A stretch of DNA of 64,000 nt, taken from contig JAHCIO010000024.1 in NCBI GenBank assembly GCA_026129185.1, positions 8,871-72,870 on the forward strand, in the 5' to 3' direction. The first letter of the stretch is position 1. The number at the start of each line of letters is the position of its first letter. The notes under the pieces were generated by a model. The model had not been told where the DNA came from. It did no database searches and saw only the letters and a list, made by a program, of their open reading frames with translations. The stretch comes from Promineifilum sp019695075 (GTDB lineage Bacteria > Chloroflexota > Anaerolineae > Promineifilales > Promineifilaceae). The translations under genes were made by a program, and so were the position numbers. Positions 34,990 through 49,244 of the stretch are shown here, one piece after another.

Positions 34990-35406
34990 CTAGCGTGCCA
35001 CCTCGTGGCGAACGACCAGCTGCGGCTGCTTGGCCCCGCGGCTCTTGGGCTGAGCCTTATTCAGGTTCACCCAGACCGTGGCCAGCTTCTTGCCGCCCTT
35101 GTCGTTGAATTCGACCTGCCAGGCGCTGTCCTCGTAGACGTAGCGCGTATTGGCCTGCCATTCCTTGCCGCTCAGACGCTCAGCGATGGCCGGTTCGGCG
35201 GCGGCCGCTTCCGTGGCCAGACGGCGCTGGTGCAGCACCGTCTCCACCTGGGCAACCTCGCGCCGCACCTGCTTCAGGCGGGCGGTATTTTCCAGCCGGG
35301 CCGACGCCACCTGGAAGCGCAGGTTGAACAGTTCCTCGCGCGCTTCCTCCAGCGTCTTCTCGAGCTTGTCGTTGCTCATCTGGTTCAGTTCGACGATGCT
35401 GGCCAT
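34990..35406 (-). CDS. rpmC: Ribosomal protein L29 with a C-terminal extension
   Basis: Residues 1-65 are L29, a two-helix protein near the exit tunnel (LNQMSNDKLEKTLEEAREEL and FNLRFQ, then LKQVRREVAQVETVLHQRR). Residues about 70-138 are extra (ERLSGKEWQANTRYVYEDSA onward, ending QLVVRHEVAR), doubling the usual 65-residue length. The extension is in frame and has a good coding appearance. Its start shares a base with the rplP stop (TAATG), so the two are coupled. Confidence 0.93.
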   Translation of the reverse strand: MASIVELNQMSNDKLEKTLEEAREELFNLRFQVASARLENTARLKQVRREVAQVETVLHQRRLATEAAAAEPAIAERLSGKEWQANTRYVYEDSAWQVEFNDKGGKKLATVWVNLNKAQPKSRGAKQPQLVVRHEVAR

Positions 35407-35822
35407 TACAGAGCCTCCTCGCGCGAGACAACCTGCGTCTTGATGGGCAGCTTGTAGCTGGCCGAACGCAACGCCTCCAGGGCGATGTCGGCGGGCACTT
35501 CGGCGATCTCGAAGATGATGCGCCCCGGCTTGACTACGGCGACCCAGTGGTCGACCGAGCCTTTGCCCTTGCCCATGCGGGTTTCGGCCGGCTTGGCCGT
35601 CACCGGCTTGTCGGGGAAGATGCGCACCCAGTACTTACCACGGCGGCGCATCTGGCGCACGATCGAGCGGCGAATGGCCTCGATCTGGCGGCTGGTGATC
35701 CAGCCCGGCTCCAGCGCCTGCAAGCCGTACTCGCCGATCAGCAGCGTGGAACCGCCCTTGGCCATGCCGCGCATCCGGCCCCGGAACTGCTTGCGATATT
35801 TGACGCGTTTCGGCATTAACAT
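35406..35822 (-). CDS. rplP: Ribosomal protein L16
   Basis: Large-subunit protein at the A-site and bridge region, 138 residues. MLMPKRVKYRKQFRGRMRGM, ARRTIVRQMRR-like (here EAIRRSIVRQMRRRGKYWVR) and PVTAKPAETRMGKGKGSVDH are diagnostic. ATG 35816 is an alternative start. It follows rpsC by 79 bp of GC-rich sequence with a small GGGGC/GCCCC hairpin. Confidence 0.97.
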   Translation of the reverse strand: MLMPKRVKYRKQFRGRMRGMAKGGSTLLIGEYGLQALEPGWITSRQIEAIRRSIVRQMRRRGKYWVRIFPDKPVTAKPAETRMGKGKGSVDHWVAVVKPGRIIFEIAEVPADIALEALRSASYKLPIKTQVVSREEAL

Positions 35823-35901
35823 GTGACTCTCTCCGCTTGGTCAGTCGTCGGCGGCCGGCGCGGGGGCGCTTGCCCCGGCCGCGCCGCGCGGCCACCGGCC
35901 A

Positions 35902-36567
35902 TTACTCGCTAATATAAACGTCGGTCGCTTCCACGCGCTGGGGCAGGATCTCACCGTTGTAGACCCACACCTTGATGCCGATGCGGCCATAGGTGGTCAG
36001 GGCTTCGGCGAAGCCATAGTCCAGGTTGGCGCGAATCATGTTGCGCGGCACGCGCCCTTCCCACAGCTTCTCGTTGCGGGCCATTTCCGAGCCGGCCAAC
36101 CGGCCGCTGGCCTCGATGCGAATGCCCTTCACGCCGGCGCGCATGGCCTGCAGGATGGCCCGCTTCATGGCCCGGCTGTGGCTGATGCGCCGCTCGAGCT
36201 GGCCGGCGATGTTCTCGGCGATGAGCTGCGCGTTGGCGTCGGGCTGGGTAATCTCCTCCACCTCGACGCGCGCGGTCTTGCCGGTCAGGTCCTTCAGCTT
36301 CTGACGCAAGTCCTTGACCGCCGCGCCCTTGCGCCCGATGACAATGCCCGGCCGCGCCGTGTGGATCGTCACCTGAACCTGGTTCGGGAAACGCTCGATC
36401 TCAACCTTGGCGACGCCGGCCGCGCCCAGGTCTTGCTTGACCATGCGGCGAATGGCGATGTCTTCATGGAGCAGGTCGCGATAGCGGCCGCCCTCGGCAT
36501 ACCACCGGGCGTTCCAGTCGCGGATCGACTTCAACCGAAAGCCTACTGGATGTACTTTGCGTCCCAA
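35902..36567 (-). CDS. rpsC: Ribosomal protein S3
   Basis: Head protein at the mRNA entry tunnel, 221 residues. MGRKVHPVGFRLKSIRDWNA begins it, the KH domain has GIVIGRKGAAVKDLRQKL, and the C-terminal domain has GRLAGSEMARNEKLWEGRVP. It is 36 bp after rplV in standard S10 order. Confidence 0.97.
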   Translation of the reverse strand: MGRKVHPVGFRLKSIRDWNARWYAEGGRYRDLLHEDIAIRRMVKQDLGAAGVAKVEIERFPNQVQVTIHTARPGIVIGRKGAAVKDLRQKLKDLTGKTARVEVEEITQPDANAQLIAENIAGQLERRISHSRAMKRAILQAMRAGVKGIRIEASGRLAGSEMARNEKLWEGRVPRNMIRANLDYGFAEALTTYGRIGIKVWVYNGEILPQRVEATDVYISE

Positions 36568-36603
36568 CTTAATCCTCCGATGCGCGGGCTACCGAATAGC
36601 CCA

Positions 36604-36981
36604 CTAGGCCGTCTCGCGCTCCGCCAGCACGACCGTGATGTGCGATGACCGCCGGACGATGGGGCGGAAGCGACCGCGGCCGGCGAACCGCCCGCCGTGC
36701 GGCGCTTTGCGATGGCGCGGGCCTTCGTCGGCCCAAATCTCGCTGACGACCAGCTCGTCCATCTCCAGCCCGTAGTTCTCCTCGGCGTTAGCAACGGCCG
36801 ACGAGATCAGCTTGAACACCGGCTCGGCGGCGTATTGGGGCATAAAGCGCAGGGTATCCAGCGCCTTCGACGCTCCCATGCCGCGGACGGCATTCACGAC
36901 CAGTCGCACCTTCTGCGTGCTCATCGGAATGTGCCGAACCGTCGCCCGGACTTCAAATGCATTCCCAGATGTCTCGGCCAT
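36604..36981 (-). CDS. rplV: Ribosomal protein L22
   Basis: Tunnel-lining protein of 125 residues. ATG 36981 lies 2 bp after the rpsS stop; longer frames run through rpsS and were rejected. VRHIPMSTQKVRLVVNAVRG, ISSAVANAEENYGLEMDELV and FRPIVRRSSHITVVLAE match the family, including the loop that reaches the tunnel (GPRHRKAPHGGRFAGRGRF). Confidence 0.96.
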   Translation of the reverse strand: MAETSGNAFEVRATVRHIPMSTQKVRLVVNAVRGMGASKALDTLRFMPQYAAEPVFKLISSAVANAEENYGLEMDELVVSEIWADEGPRHRKAPHGGRFAGRGRFRPIVRRSSHITVVLAERETA

Positions 36982-36983
36982 GA

Positions 36984-37265
36984 TTACTTCCGTCCCTTCT
37001 TCTCCGACTTGGCCACGTGGCCGCGGAACGTGCGCGTCGGCGCGAATTCGCCCAGCTTGTGGCCAACCATATTCTCGGTGATGTAGATCGGGATGTGGCG
37101 GCGGCCGTCGTAGACGGCGATCGTGTGGCCGACCATCTGCGGGAAGATGGTGCTGGCCCGCGACCATGTCCGGATCACCTGGCGCTTGCGCGCTGTATTC
37201 AGATCCTCAACTTTCTTGAGCAGTTTCGGATCGATAAATGGCCCTTTTTTGAGTGAACGTGACAT
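36984..37265 (-). CDS. rpsS: Ribosomal protein S19
   Basis: Head protein of 93 residues: MSRSLKKGPFIDPKLLKKVE, IRTWSRASTIFPQMVGHTIA and GHKLGEFAPTRTFRGHVAK. The gap to rplB (86 bp) is almost wholly a palindromic repeat. Confidence 0.97.
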   Translation of the reverse strand: MSRSLKKGPFIDPKLLKKVEDLNTARKRQVIRTWSRASTIFPQMVGHTIAVYDGRRHIPIYITENMVGHKLGEFAPTRTFRGHVAKSEKKGRK

Positions 37266-37273
37266 GTTGTTCT

Positions 37274-37353
37274 CCTAGGAGCTAGGGGCTGGGAACCGGG
37301 GGCCGGGGAAGAGTGCTCTTACCCTGGTCTCTGGAACCTGGAACCTAGAACCT
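37274..37353 (+). repeat. Iterated-word palindrome between rplB and rpsS
   Basis: Left words CTAGGAGCTAGGGGCTGGG and AACCGGGGGCCGGG, centre GAAGAGTGCTCTT, right words ACCCTGGTCTCTGGAACC, TGGAACCTAGAACCTA. The centre matches those at 6218 and 10524, and AGAACCTA also occurs at 6267-6289. It provides part of the rplB stop. Confidence 0.75.
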
Positions 37354-38191
37354 ATCTGCGCTTCTTTCCCCGCCGACGGAAGATGTACTTGTCCGTCGCC
37401 TTGTTCTTGCGCGTCCGCTGGCCCAACGCCACCTTGCCCCACGGCGTCTTCGGGCTGGCCATGCCGATGGGCGCAGCGCCCTCGCCACCACCATGAGGAT
37501 GGTCGCGCGGAGTCATGGCCGAGCCACGGACAGAAGGCCGCACGCCCAGATGACGCTTGCGCCCCGCCTTGCCCAGCTTGATGTTGCCGTGCTCGACGTT
37601 GCCAACCTGGCCGATGGTGGCCAGGCACTCCTGGGCGACGTAGCGCTCTTCGCCGGATGGCAGGCGAATGGTAGCGTACTGCGGGTGGTCCTTGGCCATC
37701 AGCTGGGCCGACACACCGGCCGAACGCACCAGCTGGCCGCCCCGCCCGGGGTACAGCTCGATGTTGTGAATCGTCGTGCCCAGAGGGATGTTGCGCAGCG
37801 GCAGCGTATTGCCGGGGCGAATCTCCGCCTTCTGGCCGCTAATGAGCTGGTCGCCCACCTTGACGCCCAACGGGGCCAGGATGTAGCGCTTCTCGCCGTC
37901 GGCGTAGACCAGCAGGGCGATGCGCGCCGAGCGGTTCGGGTCGTACTCAATGGTCGCCACGCGCGCGGGCACGTTCAGCTTGTCGCGCTTGAAGTCGATC
38001 TCGCGGTAGAGGCGCTTGTGGCCGCCGCCCTGATGCCGGACGGTGATCTTGCCGCGCATATTGCGGCCGGCCTGCTTGCGCAAACCACGCACCAGGCTGC
38101 GCTCCGGCTCAGTGCGGGTGATCTCCTCGAAGGAGAAGCCAGTCATGTCGCGACGGCCGGGCGAAGTGGGCTTAAATACTTTAACAGGCAT
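37352..38191 (-). CDS. rplB: Ribosomal protein L2
   Basis: Peptidyl-transferase-centre protein, 279 residues. The conserved GRNMRGKITVRHQGGGHKRL, the RNA-binding domain VATIEYDPNRSARIALL and the catalytic-loop region RGSAMTPRDHPHGGGEG are present. The C-terminus ends FRRRGKKRR. Confidence 0.97.
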   Translation of the reverse strand: MPVKVFKPTSPGRRDMTGFSFEEITRTEPERSLVRGLRKQAGRNMRGKITVRHQGGGHKRLYREIDFKRDKLNVPARVATIEYDPNRSARIALLVYADGEKRYILAPLGVKVGDQLISGQKAEIRPGNTLPLRNIPLGTTIHNIELYPGRGGQLVRSAGVSAQLMAKDHPQYATIRLPSGEERYVAQECLATIGQVGNVEHGNIKLGKAGRKRHLGVRPSVRGSAMTPRDHPHGGGEGAAPIGMASPKTPWGKVALGQRTRKNKATDKYIFRRRGKKRR

Positions 38192-38211
38192 GGGTTCCTC
38201 CAGGCTGCGGC

Positions 38212-38505
38212 TTAGACGCCCTCGAACAAGTCGATGCGGCTGCCCGGCTGCAGCGTGACGATGGCCTTCTTCCAGCCCGACTTACGAATGGTCAGCCGAC
38301 GCAGCCGGCGGGCGCGCTTGGCGGGCATGTTGGCGATGCGGATCTTCTCCACGCGCACGTTCGGCCAGGCCAGTTCGATGGCCTGCTTCACCTGCATCTT
38401 GTTCGCGCGCGGATGAACCACGAACGTATATTGGTTGTTCACATCGGCCAGGAAGTTGCTCTTCTCGGTCACCACCGGCCGGCGAATAATGTCGCGCCAA
38501 TGCAT
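38212..38505 (-). CDS. rplW: Ribosomal protein L23
   Basis: Exit-tunnel protein that docks trigger factor and SRP, 97 residues. ATG 38505 is one base past the rplD stop. RRPVVTEKSNFLADVNNQYT, VHPRANKMQVKQAIE and VRVEKIRIANMPAK are typical; GSRIDLFEGV ends the protein. Confidence 0.96.
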   Translation of the reverse strand: MHWRDIIRRPVVTEKSNFLADVNNQYTFVVHPRANKMQVKQAIELAWPNVRVEKIRIANMPAKRARRLRRLTIRKSGWKKAIVTLQPGSRIDLFEGV

Positions 38506-38506
38506 G

Positions 38507-39193
38507 TTAGCCCTCCACCGATCCCGCGGCGTCGCCGCCGTCATCGACCAGCACCCACTCGCCGGCCTCGTCCGTCTCCAGGAAGCCGGAGACGACATCG
38601 AGCGCGGCCAGGGGCATGACGATCTTGCTGTAGCCCAGCAAATCGCGAACATTCAGATAATTGGCCCGCAGCGCCTTGACGTGCTCCAGATTGCGCGCCG
38701 ACTTCTCGACGGTCTCGTTGCGCTCCGGCAGCAACAGCAGGGCGCTCTCGCCGTTGGTCAGCGTCTTCACCAGCATGGCCACGGTCTTCGTCTTGGGCGC
38801 GTCCATCTGGATATCATCCAGCAGGACGATGTCGCCCGCGCCGGCCCTGACCGATAGCGCCGAGCACAGCGCGGCCCGGCGCATTTTGCGCGGCATGGCC
38901 TTGGTGTACTTGCGCGGCTGCGGGCCGTGGGCCTTGCCGCCGCCGACGAAAATGGGCGCTTTGCGGCTGCCGTGGCGCGCGCGGCCGGTGCCCTTCTGGC
39001 GATAGATCTTCGCCGTCGAGCGGTTGACCTCCGCGCGCGTCTTGGCCTTGTGCGTGCCCTGACGGGCGTTGGCCAGCTGCCGGACGAGCGCCTGGTGCAT
39101 CAGGGCGCGGTTAATATTGGCTTCGAAGATGCTGGCCGGTAGCTCGTGCGTGCTCACCTGTTCGCCGGCCATGTTATAAACGGGTAGTTCCAT
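38507..39193 (-). CDS. rplD: Ribosomal protein L4
   Basis: Tunnel protein and, in Escherichia coli, autoregulator of the S10 operon; 228 residues from ATG 39193 (MELPVYNMAGEQV). RQGTHKAKTRAEVNRSTAKI and RQKGTGRARHGSRKAPIF give the conserved loop. VLVDDGGDAAGSVEG is a slightly extended tail. Confidence 0.96.
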   Translation of the reverse strand: MELPVYNMAGEQVSTHELPASIFEANINRALMHQALVRQLANARQGTHKAKTRAEVNRSTAKIYRQKGTGRARHGSRKAPIFVGGGKAHGPQPRKYTKAMPRKMRRAALCSALSVRAGAGDIVLLDDIQMDAPKTKTVAMLVKTLTNGESALLLLPERNETVEKSARNLEHVKALRANYLNVRDLLGYSKIVMPLAALDVVSGFLETDEAGEWVLVDDGGDAAGSVEG

Positions 39194-39218
39194 CTTACTC
39201 TCTCCCACAGCGGGGGTA

Positions 39219-39240
39219 GAGACGTTCCCAACGAACGTCT
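39219..39240 (+). repeat. Short palindrome between rplC and rplD
   Basis: GAGACGTTC, CCAAC, GAACGTCT: an 8-bp stem with a 5-nt loop, preceded by GGGGTA. The lead GTAGAGACG is shared with the palindrome at 19073-19101. Confidence 0.6.
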
Positions 39241-39243
39241 TGC

Positions 39244-39897
39244 CTAGCCCTTGGCCGCGTCCCGGATGATCACCAGACCACCCTTCGCGCCGGGCACTGC
39301 GCCCCGCACGGCGATCAGGTTGCGCTCGGGATCGACCCGCACAACCACGAGATTCTGCGCCGTCTGGCGTTCGTTGCCCATATGGCCGGCCATGCGCTTG
39401 CCCTTGGGCACGCGCGACATCTCCGTGGCCGAGCCGATGGAGCCGGGCGCGCGCCAGCGGTCCGATTGGCCGTGGGTCTTCACGCCACCGGCGAAGTTGT
39501 GGCGCTTGACGTTGCCGGTGAACCCGCGCCCCTTCGTCTTGCCGATCACATCGACCTTCTCGCCCGGCTCGAACTGGGCCACAGTCAACTGCTGGCCGAC
39601 GGCATAGTCGCCGGCCGAGTTGGTGCGGAATTCGCGCAGGTAGCGCACGGCGGGAATGTTCTTGCCGCCGCGCTTGCCCCGCTTGGCGATGCCCAGATGG
39701 CCCTGCTCGCCCTTGGTCAGGCGCTTGGCCGACACTTCGCCATAGCCCAATTGCACGGCGCTATAGCCGTCGTTCTTATCATCCTTGACCTGGGTGACAA
39801 AGCACGGCCCGGCCTGGATGATGGTTACCGGCGTCACAACGCCGGTCTCATCGAAGACCTGCGTCATGCCCACTTTCTTGCCAATCAATCCTTTCAC
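39244..39897 (-). CDS. rplC: Ribosomal protein L3
   Basis: Early-assembly protein near the peptidyl-transferase centre, 217 residues. MKGLIGKKVGMTQVFDETGV, GFTGNVKRHNFAGGVKTHGQ and SIGSATEMSRVPKGKRMAGH are diagnostic. It is 112 bp after rpsJ, a gap filled by a palindromic repeat. Confidence 0.97.
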   Translation of the reverse strand: MKGLIGKKVGMTQVFDETGVVTPVTIIQAGPCFVTQVKDDKNDGYSAVQLGYGEVSAKRLTKGEQGHLGIAKRGKRGGKNIPAVRYLREFRTNSAGDYAVGQQLTVAQFEPGEKVDVIGKTKGRGFTGNVKRHNFAGGVKTHGQSDRWRAPGSIGSATEMSRVPKGKRMAGHMGNERQTAQNLVVVRVDPERNLIAVRGAVPGAKGGLVIIRDAAKG

Positions 39898-39916
39898 GAT
39901 TCACCAACCTCGGAGT

Positions 39917-40009
39917 AATTAGGAATGACGAATTAGGAATTAGGAATGAAGCTCCACAGCGTTACGGTCTTGAATTCCTAATTCTTAATTCCTAATTCCT
40001 AATTCCCTC
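39917..40009 (+). repeat. Iterated-word palindrome between rpsJ and rplC
   Basis: Left words AATTAGGAATGACGAATTAG and GAATTAGGAATG, centre AAGCTCCACAGCGTTACGGTC, right words TTGAATTCCTAATTCTTAAT and TCCTAATTCCTAATTCC. The TTAGGAA word is shared with the repeat at 34241-34315 although the centres differ. Confidence 0.75.
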
Positions 40010-40318
40010 TTAGAGCGAGATCTCGATATCGACACCCGCCGGCAGGTTGAGCCGCATCAGCGTATCGATCGTCTTGGAGTCGGGGTTGATCACGTCAATC
40101 AGGCGCTTGTGCGTCCTGATCTCGAAGTGCTCCTGCGAGTCCTTGTCAATAAAGGGGCTGCGGCGCACCGTGAAGCGCTCCAGCCGGGTGGGCAACGGCA
40201 CGGGGCCGATGACCCGCGCGCCAGTGCGCTCGGCCGTGCCGACGATACGCCGGGCCGACTGGTCTAGAACACGATGATCGTACGCCTTCAGGCGGATGCG
40301 GATTCGTTGTTTCGACAT
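40010..40318 (-). CDS. rpsJ: Ribosomal protein S10
   Basis: Head protein (also NusE in antitermination), 102 residues. MSKQRIRIRLKAYDHRVLDQ, VIGPVPLPTRLERFTVRRSP, and FEIRTHKRLIDVINP match exactly. It follows tuf by 19 bp, so no separate S10-operon promoter fits between them. Confidence 0.97.
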   Translation of the reverse strand: MSKQRIRIRLKAYDHRVLDQSARRIVGTAERTGARVIGPVPLPTRLERFTVRRSPFIDKDSQEHFEIRTHKRLIDVINPDSKTIDTLMRLNLPAGVDIEISL

Positions 40319-40337
40319 GCTGTTTCCCTCGCTCGCC

Positions 40338-41540
<1,203 letters not shown>

Positions 41541-41606
41541 GGTTTCCGTTTCCTCGCTGTCCTAACTCATCGGGCGCGGCGGCGGAGGCGTTCCGGCGGA
41601 ACGACT

Positions 41607-43685
<2,079 letters not shown>

Positions 43686-43692
43686 GAGTCAC

Positions 43693-44163
43693 TTATGCCC
43701 GGAAATGGGAGAAGGCGCGGTTGGCCTCGGCCATGCGGTGCGTGTCGTCGCGCCGCTTCACGGCCGTGCCCTGGTTGTTGGCCGCGTCGATGAACTCATT
43801 GGCCAGCTTGTCGGCCATCGTCTGGCCGCCGCGATTGCGGGCCGCGGTCAGCAGCCAACGCATCGCCAGCGACACCTGGCGGTACGGCTCGACGGGCACG
43901 GGCACCTGGTAGGTCGCGCCGCCGACGCGCCGCGGCCGCACCTCAATCGAGGGCATCACGTTCTGCAACGCTTGCTCGAACACATCGAGGCCCGGCCGGC
44001 CGATACGCTCTTCGATCATGTCGAAGCTGTCGTACATCAGCGTTTGGGCAACGCTCTTCTTGCCATCGTACATCAGGCGATTGACGAACATCGACACATG
44101 CACGTTGTCGTACTTCAGGTCGGGTTCGATGTCGCGCTTTTCAGGACGGTATCGTCTGGACAT
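43693..44163 (-). CDS. rpsG: Ribosomal protein S7
   Basis: Primary 16S-binding protein of the head and, in Escherichia coli, autoregulator of the str operon; 156 residues. MSRRYRPEKRDIEPDLKYDN, VNRLMYDGKKSVAQTLMYD and VRPRRVGGATYQVPVPVEP are typical. It follows rpsL by 38 bp. Confidence 0.97.
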   Translation of the reverse strand: MSRRYRPEKRDIEPDLKYDNVHVSMFVNRLMYDGKKSVAQTLMYDSFDMIEERIGRPGLDVFEQALQNVMPSIEVRPRRVGGATYQVPVPVEPYRQVSLAMRWLLTAARNRGGQTMADKLANEFIDAANNQGTAVKRRDDTHRMAEANRAFSHFRA

Positions 44164-44201
44164 AGCTCTTCAATCCCTCGGTCTGTCGTCGGAGACAGGC
44201 C

Positions 44202-44642
44202 CTACTTCTTCTTGCCCGCCGGCGCGCCCTTGCCGACCTTCGTGCCATACTTGGAGCGGCCCTTCTTGCGGTTGACAACGCCACCGGCGTCGAGGGTGCC
44301 GCGGACGATGTGGTAACGCACGCCGGGCAGGTCCTTCACGCGGCCGCCACGCACCAGCACGACCGAGTGGTCTTGCAGGCTGTGGCCCTCGCCGGGAATG
44401 TAGGCGGTCACTTCGATGCCATTCGACAGGCGAACGCGGGCCACCTTGCGTAGCGCCGAATTCGGCTTCTTGGGCGGCATGGTCTTCACCTGCGTGCAGA
44501 CACCGCGCTTCTGCGGCGCGCCCATCGGCTGACGGGTTCGCCGCTGCTTGAAGGAATTCAGGGTGTACTGCAAGGCCGGAGACTTGCTCTTCTTTGTCTT
44601 CGAACTCCGTCCCTTGCGGACAAGTTGATTAATTGTAGGCAC
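44202..44642 (-). CDS. rpsL: Ribosomal protein S12
   Basis: Decoding-centre protein and first gene of the str-S10-spc-alpha cluster. It has 146 residues from a GTG start at 44642, supported by GGAG about 12 nt upstream and the canonical PTINQLVRKG N-terminus. The loops KKPNSALRKVARV and GRVKDLPGVRYHIVRG keep the lysines of the streptomycin region. The C-terminus has the usual basic tail (SKYGTKVGKGAPAGKKK), slightly extended. Confidence 0.97.
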   Translation of the reverse strand: MPTINQLVRKGRSSKTKKSKSPALQYTLNSFKQRRTRQPMGAPQKRGVCTQVKTMPPKKPNSALRKVARVRLSNGIEVTAYIPGEGHSLQDHSVVLVRGGRVKDLPGVRYHIVRGTLDAGGVVNRKKGRSKYGTKVGKGAPAGKKK

Positions 44643-44894
44643 CGCTATCGTTTCTCCTTAACAAGGCACTTCGCGTCGTCGATTTGGCCTGTCGGTGAAT
44701 AGACAGAAAACGCCACAAACTGCTGCCTTGGAAGGGGACGAATGATTCGCTCCTTATCACCCGCAGTAGTCAAGCGCTTTCTATTCGGTTGTGAATAACG
44801 GAATAACGATTGAAATCGACTCGATTTGGAAATCGACTAACGACGTGGTCTATGTGGGGAGCGGACAGAGACACCCCGCCACGACCCGACAAAG

Positions 44895-44931
44895 TGGAGG
44901 CCATCGTCTTTTACTTTCGCGATGGCCTCCA
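44895..44931 (-). promoter_or_regulatory. Long hairpin in the rpsL leader
   Basis: TGGAGGCCATCG and CGATGGCCTCCA form a perfect 12-bp stem with a 13-nt loop, about 60-100 nt after the predicted start site. On the minus strand it is followed by CTTTGTC, a weak U-tract. It may be an attenuator or a protein-binding site for autoregulation. Confidence 0.65.
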
Positions 44932-44998
44932 TCGTTCCTGTTCTATTCGTTTAGTAACGGCAGCACCGCCGCCGTCCCGTTAAGACATACGAATTAAT

Positions 44999-45026
44999 AT
45001 CTTAGCAGAATCAGGCAGGTTGTCAA
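44999..45026 (-). promoter_or_regulatory. Main promoter of the str-S10-spc-alpha cluster
   Basis: Minus strand -35 TTGACA (45021-45026), 16-bp spacer and -10 TAAGAT (44999-45004), in an AT-rich pocket. No comparable promoter was seen in the short gaps of the following 23 kb, so it may drive most of the cluster. Confidence 0.75.
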
Positions 45027-45051
45027 GGCTAGTTGGTCCATTTTCATCTGC

Positions 45052-45092
45052 CCAAAACGCATCGGCCGGCGGGAATTGCGGCCCGCCGGCCG
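45052..45092 (-). terminator. Terminator of rpoB
   Basis: Minus strand CGGCCGGCGGG (45082-45092) and CCCGCCGGCCG (45063-45073), an 11-bp perfect stem, then ATGCGTTTTGG with four T. It lies 16 bp after the rpoB stop and separates rpoB from the str promoter. Confidence 0.75.
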
Positions 45093-45107
45093 GTTGGTTG
45101 GCATCGC

Positions 45108-49043
<3,936 letters not shown>

Positions 49044-49113
49044 GTAAGGTCACCTGCTCCCTGCGCGGCGAAGCGTCCTTCGCCATCTATTAATTGCCAA
49101 CTACCTTACGCGG

Positions 49114-49139
49114 AAAAGGTGCAACCCTCTGTTTGCACC
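49114..49139 (-). terminator. Terminator-like hairpin in the rpoB leader (possible attenuator)
   Basis: Minus strand GGTGCAA, an 8-nt loop, TTGCACC, then TTTTCC. It lies between the promoter at 49216-49244 and the rpoB ATG at 49043. Because transcripts from both the rpoB promoter and the upstream glycosyltransferase gene pass through it, it could limit either. Confidence 0.6.
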
Positions 49140-49185
49140 CTGCCAATTTCGTGACTCTCTTGATCGTTGTTCGGACAAAGACACA

Positions 49186-49208
49186 CGCGCGAGAGGTATA
49201 CTCGCGCG
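49186..49208 (-). promoter_or_regulatory. Hairpin at the 5' end of the rpoB mRNA
   Basis: CGCGCGAG and CTCGCGCG form an 8-bp perfect stem with a 7-nt loop, beginning at the predicted transcription start (near 49209). It may protect the 5' end; there is no U-tract. Confidence 0.45.
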
Positions 49209-49215
49209 AACCTGT

Positions 49216-49244
49216 AGTTTAGACTAGCTGTCCTGTTTTGTCAA
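49216..49244 (-). promoter_or_regulatory. Promoter of rpoB
   Basis: Minus strand -35 TTGACA (49239-49244), 17-bp spacer, -10 TAAACT (49216-49221). The -35 lies inside the last codons of the glycosyltransferase gene. The resulting leader is about 166 nt and contains two hairpins. Confidence 0.75.

Larger units (their letters stand above)
44643..45107 (-). other. Leader of the str cluster and rpoB terminator region (no protein gene)
   Basis: No convincing protein gene on either strand. From the rpoB side it holds the rpoB terminator (45052-45092), a strong minus-strand promoter (44999-45026), a long hairpin (44895-44931), an inverted-repeat patch built from ATCGA(C/T)T words (44806-44838), and a second possible -35 TTGACT near 44768-44773 without a good -10. 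About 350 nt lie between the main start site and rpsL, unusually long for an untranslated leader. Confidence 0.7.

Noticed and set aside
44791..44997. 68-codon frame in the str leader (+ strand)
   Set aside because: It lacks a ribosome-binding site, spans the leader hairpin and shows no domain.
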